Assembly: GCA_023101725.1 (NCBI GenBank) | Contig: JALJCO010013652.1 | Span: forward strand, 214,501-278,500 | Origin: Atherinomorus stipes | Lineage: Eukaryota; Chordata; Actinopteri; Atheriniformes; Atherinidae | DNA length: 64,000 nt | Reading direction: 5' to 3' | Shown: piece by piece, positions 12,549-23,927 of the stretch | Numbering within the stretch: the stretch's first letter is position 1 | Layout of the letters: each line of letters begins with the position of its first letter | Position numbers and translations under genes: made by a program | The notes under the pieces: model-generated | The model's input: only the letters and a program-made list of their open reading frames with translations | Database searches by the model: none | What the model was told of the DNA's origin: nothing

Positions 12549-13836
12549 TCACAGCGTCTCAATTGGATGCAGGTCAGGACTTTGACTAGGCCACTCCAAA
12601 GTCTTCATTTTGTTTTTCTTAAACAATTCAGAGATGGACTTGCTGGTGTGTTCTGGATTATTGTCCTGCTGCAAAACCCAAGTGCTTTTCAGCTTGAGGT
12701 CATGAACAGATGGCCGGACATTCTCCTTCAGGATTTTTTGGTAGACAGCAGAATTCATGGTTCCATTTACCACAGCAAGTCTTCCAGATCCTGAAGCAGC
12801 AAAACAGCCCCAGACCATCACACTACCACCACCATATTTTACTGTTTTTATGATGTTCCTTTTCTGAAATGCCGTGTTACTTTTACGCCAGATGTAATGG
12901 GACCTACACCTTCCAAAAAGTTAAAGGCCCTTTCAGATAGAACGCGGCAAGCGCAAGAGGACGGCGGCAAACCCATTCATTGTGTATGTGGTACCGCCGC
13001 GGCAGCGTGTTCCGCCATGCCGCGGAGCACCGCGGCGCGCAAGGTGGGTGCATGCCGCCGCGGTGGCGCTGACGCCGCTGCGCTCGAATTGAACATTTTT
13101 TAATTCGGGCGCAGCGCGCTGTGACGACATCCTAGCGCGTCCAATAGGAGAGGCCAGTTCAGGGGAAAAAAGTGGTCCTTGTTCAGCCTGAAGTAAACCT
13201 GGAAGCGGTCTGTGTGAAAGAATGCAGCTCGCGGACGAGCCTGAACTCCCCACGTTCTGCCTTGTTATCAGGATCAGGTGGACCCCCACCCTTTTATCGG
13301 CTGCTGATCTCCTCCTCCTCCCTTGGAGCAAAGCTCTTTGCTGCGACCATGAGATGTACATCTCTCACAACGAAGCGTGCCGGGGAGGAAACACTTCCTG
13401 GTCTGTCGCTTAGCAACGCGTGCCTGACGTGTTTGCTGCCGCCGGGTCTGCCGCCGACTCTGCGCCCTACCCCGCGGTGAACGCCGCGAAAAACGCGTCC
13501 TATCTGAAAGGGCCTTTAAACTTTTGTCTCGTCAGTCCACAGAGTATTTTCCCAAAAGTCTTGGGGTTCATCAAGATGCTTTCTGGCTAAAGTGAAACGA
13601 GCCTTTATGTTCTTTTTGCTCAGCAGTGGTTTTGGTCTTGGAACTCTGCCATGCAGGCCATTTTTGCCCAGTCTCTTTCTTATGGTGGAGTCATGAACAC
13701 TGACCTTAATTGAGGCAAGTGAAGCCTGCAGTTCTTTGGATGTTGTTCTGGGGTCTTTTGTGACCTCTTGGATGAGTCGTCGCTGTGCTTTTGGGGTAAT
13801 TTTGGTCAGCCGTCCACTCCTGGGAAGGTTCACCAC
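12549..13836 (-). pseudogene. Tc1-family transposase, interrupted
   Basis: The N-terminal half (13836-13516) has a paired-type helix-turn-helix (PRSGRLTKITPKAQRR) and the first catalytic Asp region (LWTDETKV). The C-terminal half (12821-12549) has MVWGCFAASGSG, the second Asp in QQDNNPEHTSK, and the third acidic residue in SPDLHPIE. The two halves are separated by the 591 bp MITE at 12925-13515. The protein cannot be made from one frame. Known family role: cut-and-paste transposition at TA sites. Confidence 0.92.
12925..13515. mobile_element. GC-rich TTAA-flanked MITE inserted in the Tc1 transposase
   Basis: Termini are inverted: AGGCCCTTTCAGATAG... at the left and the complement ...CTATCTGAAAGGGCCT at the right. 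TTAA occurs on both sides (12921-12924 and 13516-13519). Removing the element and one TTAA restores an uninterrupted Tc1-like sequence at this point. The interior is CpG-rich and has a 14-bp hairpin stem around 13078-13116. TTAA duplication suggests a piggyBac-type origin; a 3-bp TTA/TAA duplication (PIF/Harbinger-type) is also possible. No protein is encoded. Confidence 0.85.
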
Positions 13837-14376
13837 TGTTCCATGTTTTCACCATTTGTGGATAATGGCTCTCACTGTGGTTTACTGGAGTCCCAAAGCT
13901 TTAGAAATGGCTTTGTAACCTTTTCCAGATTGATAAATCTCAGTTACTTTGTTTCTCATTTTTTCCTAAATTTCTTTGGATCGCAGCATGATGTCTAGCT
14001 TTTGAGGATCTTTTTGGTCTACTTAACTTTGTCAAGCAGGTCCTATTTAAGTGATTTCTTGATTGAGAACAGGTGTGGCAGTAATCCGGCCTGGGTGTAG
14101 ATCATAAATTGAACTCAGCTTTCCAAAGATGTGATAAACCACATTTAATTTATGTTTTAACGGGGGGACAATCACTTTTTTCACACAGGGCCATGGAGGT
14201 TTGGATTGTTTTCCTCCCTTACAAATAAAAATCTTCATTTAAAAACTGCATTTTCTGTTTACTTGTGTTATCTTTGACTCACATTTAACTGTTTGATGGT
14301 CTGAAACATAAGCGTGACAAACATGCAAACAAATAAGAAATCAGGAAGGGGGCAAACACTTTTTCACACAGCCGTA

Positions 14377-17228
14377 AGTCTACAAAGCAGCTTTCTAACT
14401 TGTATAAAATGCTAATTAAAATATATTTGGAACAAAGTATGATGGAAGGACATCTATCATTTCAGCCAGACAACATTAAAGCTCACTCATTAAGCAACTG
14501 CAGTGACATGACCGTTGTCAAATAATCAAGCTGATAAACCGCCTGCTTATCGTCTGGACCTGTCACCCTTTAATGCACATTATGATGCTCTGTGAAATAA
14601 ACAACAAAAGAAAACAGAAGATTAGCAAAGAAAGTCTGAGCTGTTCAGCATCTGAAATCCTACAGCAGGCGGTCTCCTCAGTAAGCTGCATGTGCTGTGA
14701 AATAAAGGGTTTCTAAAATTTCATTTTACACAATACTCACCTCTTTTGTTTCTATATTTTGTCATGAAAAAAACACATGACATGAGTGAAATGATTGCAT
14801 ATTGGTTGTGGCATGAGCATATTTGTCTGTTTGCCTGAGATGTAGGAGCTGATGTAAGAGTCGGACTGCTGTGCAAAGTCGTCTCCAGAACGTCCTAAAG
14901 ATTCACATTAGGGTCAAGCTTTGGATTTATTTTTTACCTCTGAATAAATTTGCTTTGCAGTGAGATAGCAACATGCATACAAACCCTAAAACAAATGCAA
15001 CACAGAACAATGAATACAAAAGAAAAAGTGTCCAAAGCTCTGCAAACTAAAAATCCAAGTGAAACGACCTTAGTATCAAACTGAGAATAAAAAAAAAAAA
15101 AAAAATGTGTCCATTGTTTTTACAAAAACTCAGAACCAGGATATTTTTAATGCAGGAGTGGTGTTCCTGTTTCTAAAGAAGTCCAAACACAGCAGGGTGA
15201 AAGTTAAGTTATTTTCCTTTTTAAAAGCGATTGCACTCCCAAGCACAAAGCTGGGTCACATTAGAGTTTCTTTCCCAGTTAGGAAGAAGAATTTGACTGT
15301 CTTGCACAAACTCTGACCCGTCTAATTCTGACGACAAGCAAAGCTTTGACCTCAGTTATTTTCTTGCTCAAGAACAGGAAATCCCCAGAGTTGAGCCTAC
15401 AAATCTCCAGGAAAACTGCTTCTTTTACAGCAACACAAATATGGCTGTGATCCTGGAGGAAGACGTTTCGCAATCCAACATGCATATGGGGATATTGCTA
15501 CACTGACCATGCAGTGCATCACATATAAAGTAGTAAAACATTCACACGACACATAAACTAGCAGAACGCTAGGTAGACATGTTCCAGATTGATGTACAGC
15601 CATTTTTAGCATTTTATGTTTCACACAGTATCAGTTTCAACAGAACCATGAGGGAGCAAAGCTTTGGCTTGTTCTGCACAACATATTTAGATTTACAAAA
15701 TATTGGAGGCAGATGTGTACGAAAACATTAAAATGAGGTCAGTTCTATTCTATTTTTGCAGGGATTTGGGATGTTTTAGCAGCTAGGAGTATTTACTCCC
15801 AACATTTAAAACAAGAAAATAAATGGGATTAAATGATGATAAAATGAACAAACATTATTTTAATGATTTTTTTCCCCCCTTTTTTAAGGAACTACTGTAG
15901 TTAAACATGGCCTGAGTCTCAACTTAACACTTAGGGAAAGCAGGAGAGGGATGGCATCCAGGAGGGAGGGGAGGGGAAAGGATTAGCGTGACAAGCAGAA
16001 GCGTGCTGAAAAATCCTGATCAGGTTGACGGACAGACAGTTTATACAGCAAGCGGGCGAGAATATCTGCAGAACAGGCGGCAGAGGAGACTGACCGCACC
16101 GGCTGCAGAGCAGGAGTCCTCTCCTGCAACCCAGGAGCTTGCAGTGGAACGAGAACTGGGAAACATTTCCCTGCTAAAACTGAAGAAACTGTGTTCTTTT
16201 GTCTCAGCTACAGTGTTGCCAAGAGGAGCAATACATCATAGTAATCATTGTTTGTCCACTTCTTTTGTTTTACTTCATGTTGGAATCAAACTCACCAGTG
16301 TGAATGTGTTTGGAATAAAATGCTATTTAGCAAATCACTGCATCAGGTTTTAGTTTGCACTATACACAAAATAGAAACTTCTTTGGAATGCAGATTTTTG
16401 GATTCAGAATTTTCTATCAAGTGATCACATCACGTTTCCCATAGACAGACTTTCCATCAGAACCAGGGTGCAGTGGGTAAACTGAGGAAAGGGAGCATAG
16501 AGAATACAGATCAGGAAACAATCAGGTCTGGCATGTCAATGTTTGCAGCTGTACGAGGGATCTAATAAGGATCATCAACTCCAGATGTTTTACAGCCGAA
16601 TAACTTTAATTAGATGTCACACATCTTCATAACTCCAAAATGTGATCAGTTTTAGAGAGTTATTCATCTTGCAGCTCTGCAGTGCTTCATAGTTTCTGTT
16701 GTAAAACATTTCTTGTTTTTTGAAGTGTTTCTGAATATAATCCCCCTCCACCCCCACATGCACATGCATCATCAGTTTAAAGCTACCACATCTCTATCAC
16801 TGTAGACGTGTGCAGACATGACGGAAGATGTTAAGACTGTTCTCATTGCACATTAATTGACATTTTACCAGTACCTCGGTTACATAAATAGCAATAGCGG
16901 GCCAAAGATGTTATCTGAGCAGTTCAACATAACAGCAGTGTTTTAGCAGATTTGTGTTTTATGTGCAGGAGAAAGGAGCTGAAGTCAAAGCATCAGTTAC
17001 GTAAGATGAAGTTGGGTGGTACTGATGGGTGTGCGTGGGGGGAGAGTGTCATTTATCTTCACTCGTTTGTCTTAAGCCAACAAAAGCAAAGGAAAAAAGT
17101 AAAAACAAAGAAAAAAAAACAAGAACAGCCTTGAGGGACACAGTGATCCAGTTGCACTTCTGTTCTGATTGTAAATCTTTGGCCTGCTCACAGGAGGTGT
17201 GGTAAGACTGAAAAGGAGGAGGACAGCC
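14377..17228. other. Gene-free interval between the Tc1 element and the chemokine gene
   Basis: AT-rich, with a poly-A run near 15088-15105. The 121-codon frame at 15988-16353 has no recognisable domain and no splice or promoter context, so I do not call it a gene. I see no clear repeat. Confidence 0.5.
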
Positions 17229-17298
17229 TTTAAAAGCACAGAGCCACCGCACGCTGCAAAGCTTTTCCCTTCTCAACTCATCTCTTGAATGTGACCAG
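17229..17298 (+). promoter_or_regulatory. TATA-type promoter and 5' non-coding exon of the chemokine gene
   Basis: TTTAAAAG at 17229-17236 is a good TATA box. About 25-30 bp downstream a short exon can start; it ends at the strong donor CAG/GTAAGA (17298/17299). The matching acceptor is TTTTTGTGCAG at 17672, placing the start codon 26 bp into the next exon. A TATA box and a leader intron fit an inducible immune gene. Confidence 0.55.
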
Positions 17299-17698
17299 GT
17301 AAGATCCTCTGCAAAGACTCTGCTTCTGTTTTGTTCTTGCAAACCTACTTTTATTATATTGCAGTCATGAATTCAGCATAATGTCAGAGATGACCGCAGA
17401 GAAGAGAGTCCTGTTGTAACTCACCATAAACTGGTTTGGGTTCTGTAAAAGAAAACAGAGCTATTAAGAAGGAACAGCTGGACACAGCTGGGGACCAGAC
17501 AGACTCAAGCATATTAATCAGGGGTCAAAACTTTGTGCTTGCATAGGATGACAGATGGAGGAGGTTTTTGATGAAAATTACTCGATCAGTGTCTGGCAAC
17601 ATCAAAAAAGGGGTGGTAGACAGAGCATTAAATACTGTTTTACTCTGTTTGATTCATTCTGTTTTTGTGCAGCAGAAACATCAAAACCAGCAGCAGCC

Positions 17699-20473
17699 AT
17701 GAGGATTCACGTGCTCATCTTCCTTCTGATCTTCACCTGCATGTACCTGAGTCTCGCCCAAGGTATAGATGAGATTAGACTCACATCAGAAATGATTTTA
17801 AATTCAAATTCAGATTGCAAATACAATAATCATTGTTTTCAGCAACCTTACGGAGCTGCTTGAAGTGTAATTAAAACTTTGTTTTTCTGTCTGTGGAGAA
17901 AATATCTTGTCTTAAACCAGCTTTAATGGTGAATTCAGCTGTTTTCTATAACCACATTCCTTTAATCAGTCTGTGAGAACTGGCAACCAGTGAGAAAATG
18001 TCCTCGTTAAATGTGATCAAGTTTTCTGCCAAACATTTTATTCACCACAACTCTTCATTCCAGGGTTGTATTTGCCAAAACTTGATTTTATAGATTACTT
18101 TGTTGTGATGACAGATGTGAAAAACACAAAGGAACTTCGTTTTAAGTAAAGTTGTAGATTTTCTCAACAGCAAAATATCAAAAATCAGGATTTGTTTTGA
18201 TCCTTTTGGTAGATCAGTTAAGTAATTAAAATGCAGGTAAGCTGTTTCAGTTGTTAAAGAAAAACAGCCTAAAGCTGTTTAACTGCAGTTCCTAACTAAA
18301 CTAACAAATGTAAATAACCCCGGGATTCAGACTCCTATCAGCGCTGTCATCTTCATGAAATATCAGGGGAGGAGAAGTCATCCAGGGTTAAGTAGAGTCA
18401 GTAGGTTAGGGCAAAATATCATAAAATTAAAGGGAGGTAGGTACTTAATCTCATAAAATGTTAACTGTAAAGAAATTATTTTGCTGTTATCAGATTTAGT
18501 TTTGCATTTTTTTTATACTTTAACATAACATGACAGAAGGTAAAGTTAACAAGGCTACAGTAGGAAGCTGGAATTAGCACCTCTCATTAAGCAACCACTG
18601 TCAGTAGAAATGAATCTAAAACTAAAATGGTGATATCATGACTTTAGTGCTGCCGCTCAGCTTTCCTTTCTCTGTAAATTTTCCTCAGTGGAGAGTTGAC
18701 CAGAACAGCACAAATAATAAGGAAAGATAGAAACTGTGCAGAGCAGAGGAGTCCATCAAAAAAAAATATATATATATATGTATATATATATTTTCTTACA
18801 AAAAAAAATGAACTGCTTTCATTAAAAAAGAAAAGTAATCCTCTTTGCAGTATTTTTACAGCAGCCAAATTTTTAGTGTATTGTAAAGGCAGTGTTAGTG
18901 TATATAAGGCACAATATTTGGTACGGGCCAAAGGTTTAGACACATTCCCAATAATGACGGAAAAAAAATCAGCTGCCAGTGAAATAGGTGAAATTTACAA
19001 ACGTTATCATAAATAAAAATTTTGACAAAATCATGACATTGATTTTGAATTATGGTTCAAAAAACAAAGAAACAAAAAATAAAACAAGCAAACAAGCATG
19101 ATGGGGCTCCTGAACTAAAAGTTTATTGAGCAATTTTGAGGCAATCACTGCACTCAAGTGTTTTCTTTAACATCCAATCAGACGTCTGCACCTGATGACA
19201 GGTATTTTGGTCCACCGTTCTTGAGCAAGGTGCTCTAATTTGTCTGGGACAGTTTTGTTTGTTTTTTAAATATCTTTTTTCAAACCACTATTCAAAAGCA
19301 ATGGTTTACATAACTAAATTATGATTAAGTGAATTTCTATTTATTGTAATTTTTTCAGTTTGGTGATTACTATTGTAAATACGAGTGTGTCTAAACTATA
19401 TGTATATACATATATATCCATGATTACCGGTAATATGATAACGTAAGGCACAATCTTGTGCAGTCTGAAGTAGAAATGTAAATTTCAGTGTGTGTTCGCT
19501 CGGACCCTGACAACCATCTCACTTCTGTTACTTGTTAGCCACTCAGTAACTCTGGGTTCCCACAGTGGGTCTGTGGGGAGGACCATTTCCCGGACAGTGC
19601 TGGCTTCGCTCCACATGTTCTATCTCAAGAAATAGCAGAAACAGGAATTCATTTTTTCATCATGGGTAACAGATTATTCCACTGACTTAATAGTCAAATA
19701 TAGCGTTAATAAAGTACCATTTTATCTTTCAAGTCGGAATAAAGTGAGTAAAAAGAGGTCACGTTTAAGGTGTTTTTTCTTAAGCTATTTACAGAAGCAA
19801 AGAGAAACAGTGGTTGTCACACTTGAGGATGGATCCCTGCTGTTCTCCTTATCATTGTTAAAGATGGTAAAAAACTTGTTCTTGGCAGAAAGAGCCTGAG
19901 GAGGTTGGTGCTTTACAGCGTTTTCTGTGCCCTCTCCCTCTCCAGGCTCGTTTGACAACTGTTGTCTCGGCTATGTGAGATCAGTTGGGGGTCAAGTAAA
20001 GAGAAACATCGTGAGTTACAGGATGCAGGAAACAGATGGTGCTTGCAACATCAGAGCTGTTGTGTGAGTATGAAATTTCTTGTCCATTTCTCTTTTCGCC
20101 AAATGATCCTTTTGCTTTAATGCTTTGATGCATAACCTAACGGTAAAAGCAGAAGCTTGCTTACTAAGTAGACAGCTGGCCCGAACTAACTAAATTTAGA
20201 GATTGATGAGCTTGTGATGTGAGCTCTATGACGATAAATAACGTCTCTGTGTGCAGGTTCACAATTAAGAGAAGGCGTGCACCGAAGAAGGAATGGGCTC
20301 TCTGTGCCAATCCGAACGATACTTGGGTCCAAAAGCAGGTGGAGATTGTAAATAACAGAACGCAAGCCAAGGTACAATTTTACACAATATACTTTCAGAG
20401 TGATGTACATCCAATGCTGTACAAACAACCCCAACCATTTATCATTCAACATGTGTCTTTACAGGTCATTTGA
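17699..20473 (+). CDS. CC chemokine of the CCL19/21/25 type (CCL25-like is the best guess)
   Basis: Coding exons: 17699-17762, 19946-20063, 20257-20371, 20465-20473, all GT-AG with matching phases, 306 nt, 101 residues. Residues 1-21 are a hydrophobic signal peptide ending SLAQ. The mature part has adjacent cysteines C27-C28 in NCCLGY, then C55 in GACNI and C77 in ALCANP, the four-cysteine CC chemokine pattern. [18 protein letters not shown] is the beta-strand core and [14 protein letters not shown] the C-terminal helix with the family's WVQ signature. Two N-glycosylation sequons (NDT at 81, NRT at 94) are visible. Secreted chemokines of this group guide lymphocytes and thymocytes through CCR7 or CCR9. 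The SYRxQE...CN pattern recalls CCL25 more than CCL19 or CCL21, but the orthology is not settled from one sequence, so no symbol is given. Confidence 0.87.
17763..19945 (+). other. Large intron of the chemokine gene
   Basis: 2.2 kb intron after the signal-peptide exon. It holds an AT-rich (TA)n patch near 18768-18792 and an internally deleted Tc1-like element at about 18917-19402. No further exon was seen. Confidence 0.7.
18917..19402. mobile_element. Internally deleted Tc1-like element
   Basis: The left end 'tacgggccaaaggtttagac' and right end '...gtgtgtctaaac' are inverted relative to each other. The interior keeps a stretch typical of Tc1 transposase DNA in antisense ('ttggtccaccgttcttgagc' at about 19210) but no ORF. 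It is a short, dead, non-autonomous copy in the chemokine intron. Confidence 0.55.
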
Positions 20474-20872
20474 AAGAGAGAAACCTGAGAGGAGAGCGGC
20501 TGGTATAGCTCCCTGTGATCACCATCATCATCTGGATGGTGTTTCAGTGGATTTGATATTTCCTGTAGCTGACAGAAAAATATAAATCATGTGCGCTATT
20601 CTTTGTAACACAAACTGTATCCTCAATGTTATAGCCAGTACAAAAAAAAATCATTTATATGAGCCATCACCTGACACCGTTTACTCCTCTGTGATTTGTA
20701 GAGCGTGCTAGGAATGAGCCACCCTTTGGCAGCTTTAAAATGTGATTAAATGTGTGTGCGTGACATAAATGTAAAAACCACCTTAGTGATAAGCTGTGCC
20801 TTTGTTTTTATACAACAGACTTTCCTATTTTTGTATCAGCACTCTAATTGTACTTTGTGTTTTTCTATATCA

Positions 20873-20878
20873 AATAAA
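20873..20878 (+). terminator. Poly(A) signal of the chemokine gene
   Basis: AATAAA in 'tatcaaataaagaac', 400 bp after the stop codon, with a T/GT-rich stretch downstream. It gives a plausible 3' UTR. Confidence 0.75.
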
Positions 20879-21404
20879 GAACAAATGTAAACAAAAATCT
20901 GGTGTCTTGATTATCAATCAAACAGCTGGCATCAAGCTGTTTTAAATCAGTTCAGCCCTGATCTGATGAGCCAATTGTTGATACAAGTTAAAGAAAGCAG
21001 ACTGAGCCTTCGTCCAATAATCTCTCTTTTAGTTTTTTTGGCATCAGCGTGAGCCATTACTTGACTGCATGATCCATCTGTCAACACAGTAAAACGGGCT
21101 TTTGAGACAGTCGTTTCCCAGCTCACAAAGCCAGCTTTTTTTGGCCTGATGAACACATTTATATTAAAGTTAAAAGTGAACCATATTCTCAGGCATTCAG
21201 TCCAACATGACTGGATTAAAGGATTACTTCTTAACTTTTCATGTCTGTATGCTGGTCTCTTTGAAAATGTGTTTCCAATGTTAGTGATGACAACATCATC
21301 AGTCCTCACACTGAAGCAAGGTGTTTGTAGTACAACTCCAGATGAAGTAAACAAGGCTTCAGAAGTGTTCAATTTTGTGGATACCACAGGAAATACAATC
21401 CTTA

Positions 21405-21540
21405 TGTGACAGTTGAGGGTCCTGTCACTCTGCCTCTGAGTGATCATGGCTACTTAGCTATGGGGATGTTCCTTTGGGTGAATGGTCAGCACGCATGGCT
21501 CTTACCCCGGGAAGCTGGTTTCACATTTTAGTCTCTATCT
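21405..21540 (+). repeat. tRNA-derived SINE-like copy 1
   Basis: 'gtgacagttgagggtcctgtca' begins the unit and 'cctttgggtgaatggtcagc' resembles an A box. The order matches the copy at 61035-61195. The B-box part is degenerate (aagctggtttcacat). Confidence 0.45.
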
Positions 21541-22037
21541 TTCTGTTATTGCTTTGTGATAAGAGATTGATATTAAATAATGCCTGTAATAATAATGCAG
21601 TTTCCTATAGTTTAAAGGTGGTTTTCATTTTAGAGTTGAACTAGAAAAGACATGTTTCCACAATCCTCTGTAATGACAATAAAATACCCAACTAACAGTC
21701 TAAGCATGCCCAAAATTTGTATCTTGCTAATGACAATAATCAGTTTAATTCGGGTTTGTTCATAGTAGCACCAATTCACAATAATAGTTGCCTCATGTCA
21801 TTTCTAAAGAGAAATGTAACCCGGTAGAGCTGTATCTGCACCTTTTTATTCTTTGTGTGATTTGCTGTGATTGTGTGGGTGTGGTGAATAAGGTGTGTTC
21901 AATCAGCTCAGGGGAGCACCACTCTATTTAAGCAGCTGATAAAAATGCTCTGTCTCTCTGTTGCTGGTGAACCGTGCCAAGGTAACTGCACTCTGGTGTT
22001 TAAGCTTTACCTCTGTTAAATATTTTGTGAATATTAA

Positions 22038-22400
22038 ATCAGATCTCAGTAACTTATTCACCTCAATAAATGCTTTTCTGAATCCCTGTGGAACTAAACA
22101 AAGTGTTTATGGAGCAATTCAATGTTTCCTAGCCTCCCCCCGGTGTCTCTGGCCTGAGCAGACAAGACACGAATCTTGCGACAACAGAAACCGCTGTATG
22201 GCACTCAGGTCCCCTATCCACCGAGCTGGTTCCAGCGCTGGTTTGTGCCAGAACCAGACTAAAAAACGGTTCTTTAGCTTCCCACCACCTAAACACCGGC
22301 TCCTGGCTCTAAAACTAACTCTTTGCTGGACCAGAGTGAAGATCCGGTTCGCGTGGCTTGTGCTGCTTGGGCGCCGGATGAGCATCATCGAGCCTCACTA
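22038..22400. mobile_element. TTAA-flanked MITE, truncated copy (same family as 55743-56482)
   Basis: It follows TTAA (22034-22037). The first 18 bases share the CTCAGTAACTT core with the full copy in pole4 intron 2. The next 350 bases run parallel to it (ataaatgctttt..., acaaagtgttta..., caacagaaaccgctgta...). It stops near 22400 where Tc1-like sequence begins, so the right half is missing. Confidence 0.8.
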
Positions 22401-22403
22401 AGG

Positions 22404-23585
22404 ATCCATGGATCCTGCCAGTGTTTTGATCTGTTCACGATCAACACTGCATGCAGCAGCAACCACAGCCTCCCAGACACTGTTCAGAGAGGTCTACTGT
22501 TTTCCCTCCTTGTAAATCTCACATTTGATGAGGGACCACAGGTTCTCTATGGGGTTCAGATCAGGTGAACAAGGAGGCCATGTCATTAGTTTTTCTTCTT
22601 TTAGACCCTTTCTTTCAGCCACGCTGTGGAGTACTTGGATGCGTGTGATGGAGCATTGTCCTGCATGAAAATCCTGTTTTTCTTGAGGGATGCAGACTTC
22701 TTCCTGTACCACTGCTTGAAGGTGTCTTCCAGAAACTGGCAGTAGGACTGGGAGTTGAGCTTGACTCCATCCTCAACCCAAAAAGGCCCCACAAGCTCAT
22801 CTTTGATGATACCAGCCCATACCAGTACCCCACCTCCACCTTGCTGGCGTCTGAGTCGGACTGGAGCTCTCTGCCCTTTACCGATCCAGCCGTGGGCCCA
22901 TCCATCTGGCCCATCAAGACTCACTCTCATTTCATCAGTCCATAAAACCTTAGAAAAATCAGTCTTGAGATATTTCTTGGCCCAGTCTTGACGTTCCAGC
23001 TTGTGTGTCTTGTTCAGTGGTGGTGGTTTTTCAGCCTTTCTTACCTTGGCTATGTCTGAGTATTGCACACCTTGTGCTTTTGGGCACTCCAGTGATGTTG
23101 AAGCTCTGAAATATGGCAAAACTGCTGGCAAATGGCATCTTGGCAGCTGCACGCTTGACTTTTCTCAGTTCATGGGCAGTTATTTTGCGCCTTGGTTTTT
23201 CCACATGTTTCTTGTGACCCTGTTGACTATTTTGAATGAAACGCTTGATTGTTCAATGATCACGCTTCAGAAGCTTGGCAATTTTAAGAGTGCTGCATCC
23301 CTCTGCAAGATATCTCACTGTATTTGACTTTTCGGAGCCTGTCAAGTCCCTCTTCTGGCCCATTTTGCCAAAGGTAAGGAAGTTGTCTAATAATTATGTT
23401 TGCCTAATAAACCTGATATAGGGTGTTGATGTCATTAGACCACACCCCTTGTCATTACAGAGATGCACATCACCTGATATGCTTAATTGGTAGTAGGTTT
23501 TGGGCCTATACAGCTTGGAGTAAGACAACATGCAGGATGATGTGGTCAAAATTATTTTTTGCCTAATAATTCTGCATTCCCTGTA
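22404..23585 (-). mobile_element. Tc1/mariner-like transposon, left end truncated
   Basis: The right end shows the typical terminus 'tttgcctaataattctgc' (about 23557-23575) with subterminal copies of 'gtctaataattatgtttgcc' near 23385. No inverted partner is visible near 22404, so the left end is lost or degenerate. A broken transposase fills the middle. Confidence 0.75.
22494..23152 (-). pseudogene. Tc1/mariner-type transposase, frameshifted
   Basis: The catalytic regions are recognisable: VLWTDEMRVSLDGPDGW (first Asp), RIFMQDNAPSHASKY (second Asp) and WPPCSPDLNPIENLWSLIK (third acidic residue). The third block is in a different frame from the first two, with the shift near 22620-22640. The N-terminal DNA-binding part upstream is not cleanly open. 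The product cannot be functional. Confidence 0.9.
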
Positions 23586-23589
23586 AATG

Positions 23590-23927
23590 AGAACTTTTGT
23601 AATAAACTGCCCTTTTGAACTTGATCAGGATTCTGTGCACGTTGTCCATTTTACTGGTTGGTCAGATCTAAGGAACTGGTGTTACACATAGTCCTACTAT
23701 TCTTTTCCTTCACCCTTCCTGAACATGCAGGAGGTGGCAGGATACAATTGACAAGAAAAAAAAAAATCTTAACAAGAAGAAAGTACCAGCAGAACAAGTC
23801 TCGGGAAAGCACCCATCAAAACATCTTCACGGTGATGGTAAAAATATGGAAAATGGTTCCCATAATGTGGCAAAAACAAAAACACACACACACAAAGATG
23901 TTAAACTTTCATAAATTACCTCCTTAA
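23590..23927 (+). other. LTR tail and unclassified spacer
   Basis: The first ~97 bases appear to be the end of the split LTR. The rest is A-rich, with a short (CA)n at 23880-23894. No gene was seen. Confidence 0.4.

Larger units (their letters stand above)
12340..14374 (-). mobile_element. Tc1-like DNA transposon, both ends present, carrying a nested MITE
   Basis: The ends are inverted copies: 'gtgtgaaaaagtgattgccc' near 12345 and the complement of 'gggcaaacactttttcacac' near 14349-14368. Each is flanked by the TA duplication expected of Tc1/mariner (12338-12339 and 14375-14376). Length is about 2.03 kb, of which 591 bp is a later insertion, leaving about 1.44 kb, usual for fish Tc1 elements. 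The transposase lies on the minus strand and is broken, so the element is not autonomous now. Confidence 0.9.
21815..23686 (+). mobile_element. Candidate solo LTR split by nested insertions
   Basis: The left part 21815-22037 starts TGTAAC and has a TATA-like 'tatttaagcag' (21927). The right part, about 23590-23686, has AATAAA in 'gtaataaactgcc' and ends GTTACA, the inverse of the start. Between them lie a TTAA MITE fragment and a Tc1-like element. The pieces read as one LTR of about 320 bp. I could not find a target-site duplication, so this is inference. Confidence 0.45.

Noticed and set aside
12897..13480. Several overlapping frames on both strands in GC-rich DNA
   Set aside because: They lie inside the TTAA-flanked MITE, are stop-poor because of composition, and show no domain.
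15988..16353. 121-codon plus-strand frame
   Set aside because: No recognisable domain, no promoter or splice support, and hydrophobic read-through at its end.
20219..20473. Single-exon chemokine frame of 84 codons
   Set aside because: It reads through an acceptor at 20256 and retains a 93-bp intron; the spliced five-exon model explains the phases and the signal peptide.
21149..21409. 86-codon plus-strand frame and a 166-codon minus-strand frame opposite it
   Set aside because: No family resemblance and no exon borders; both end in repeat-like DNA.
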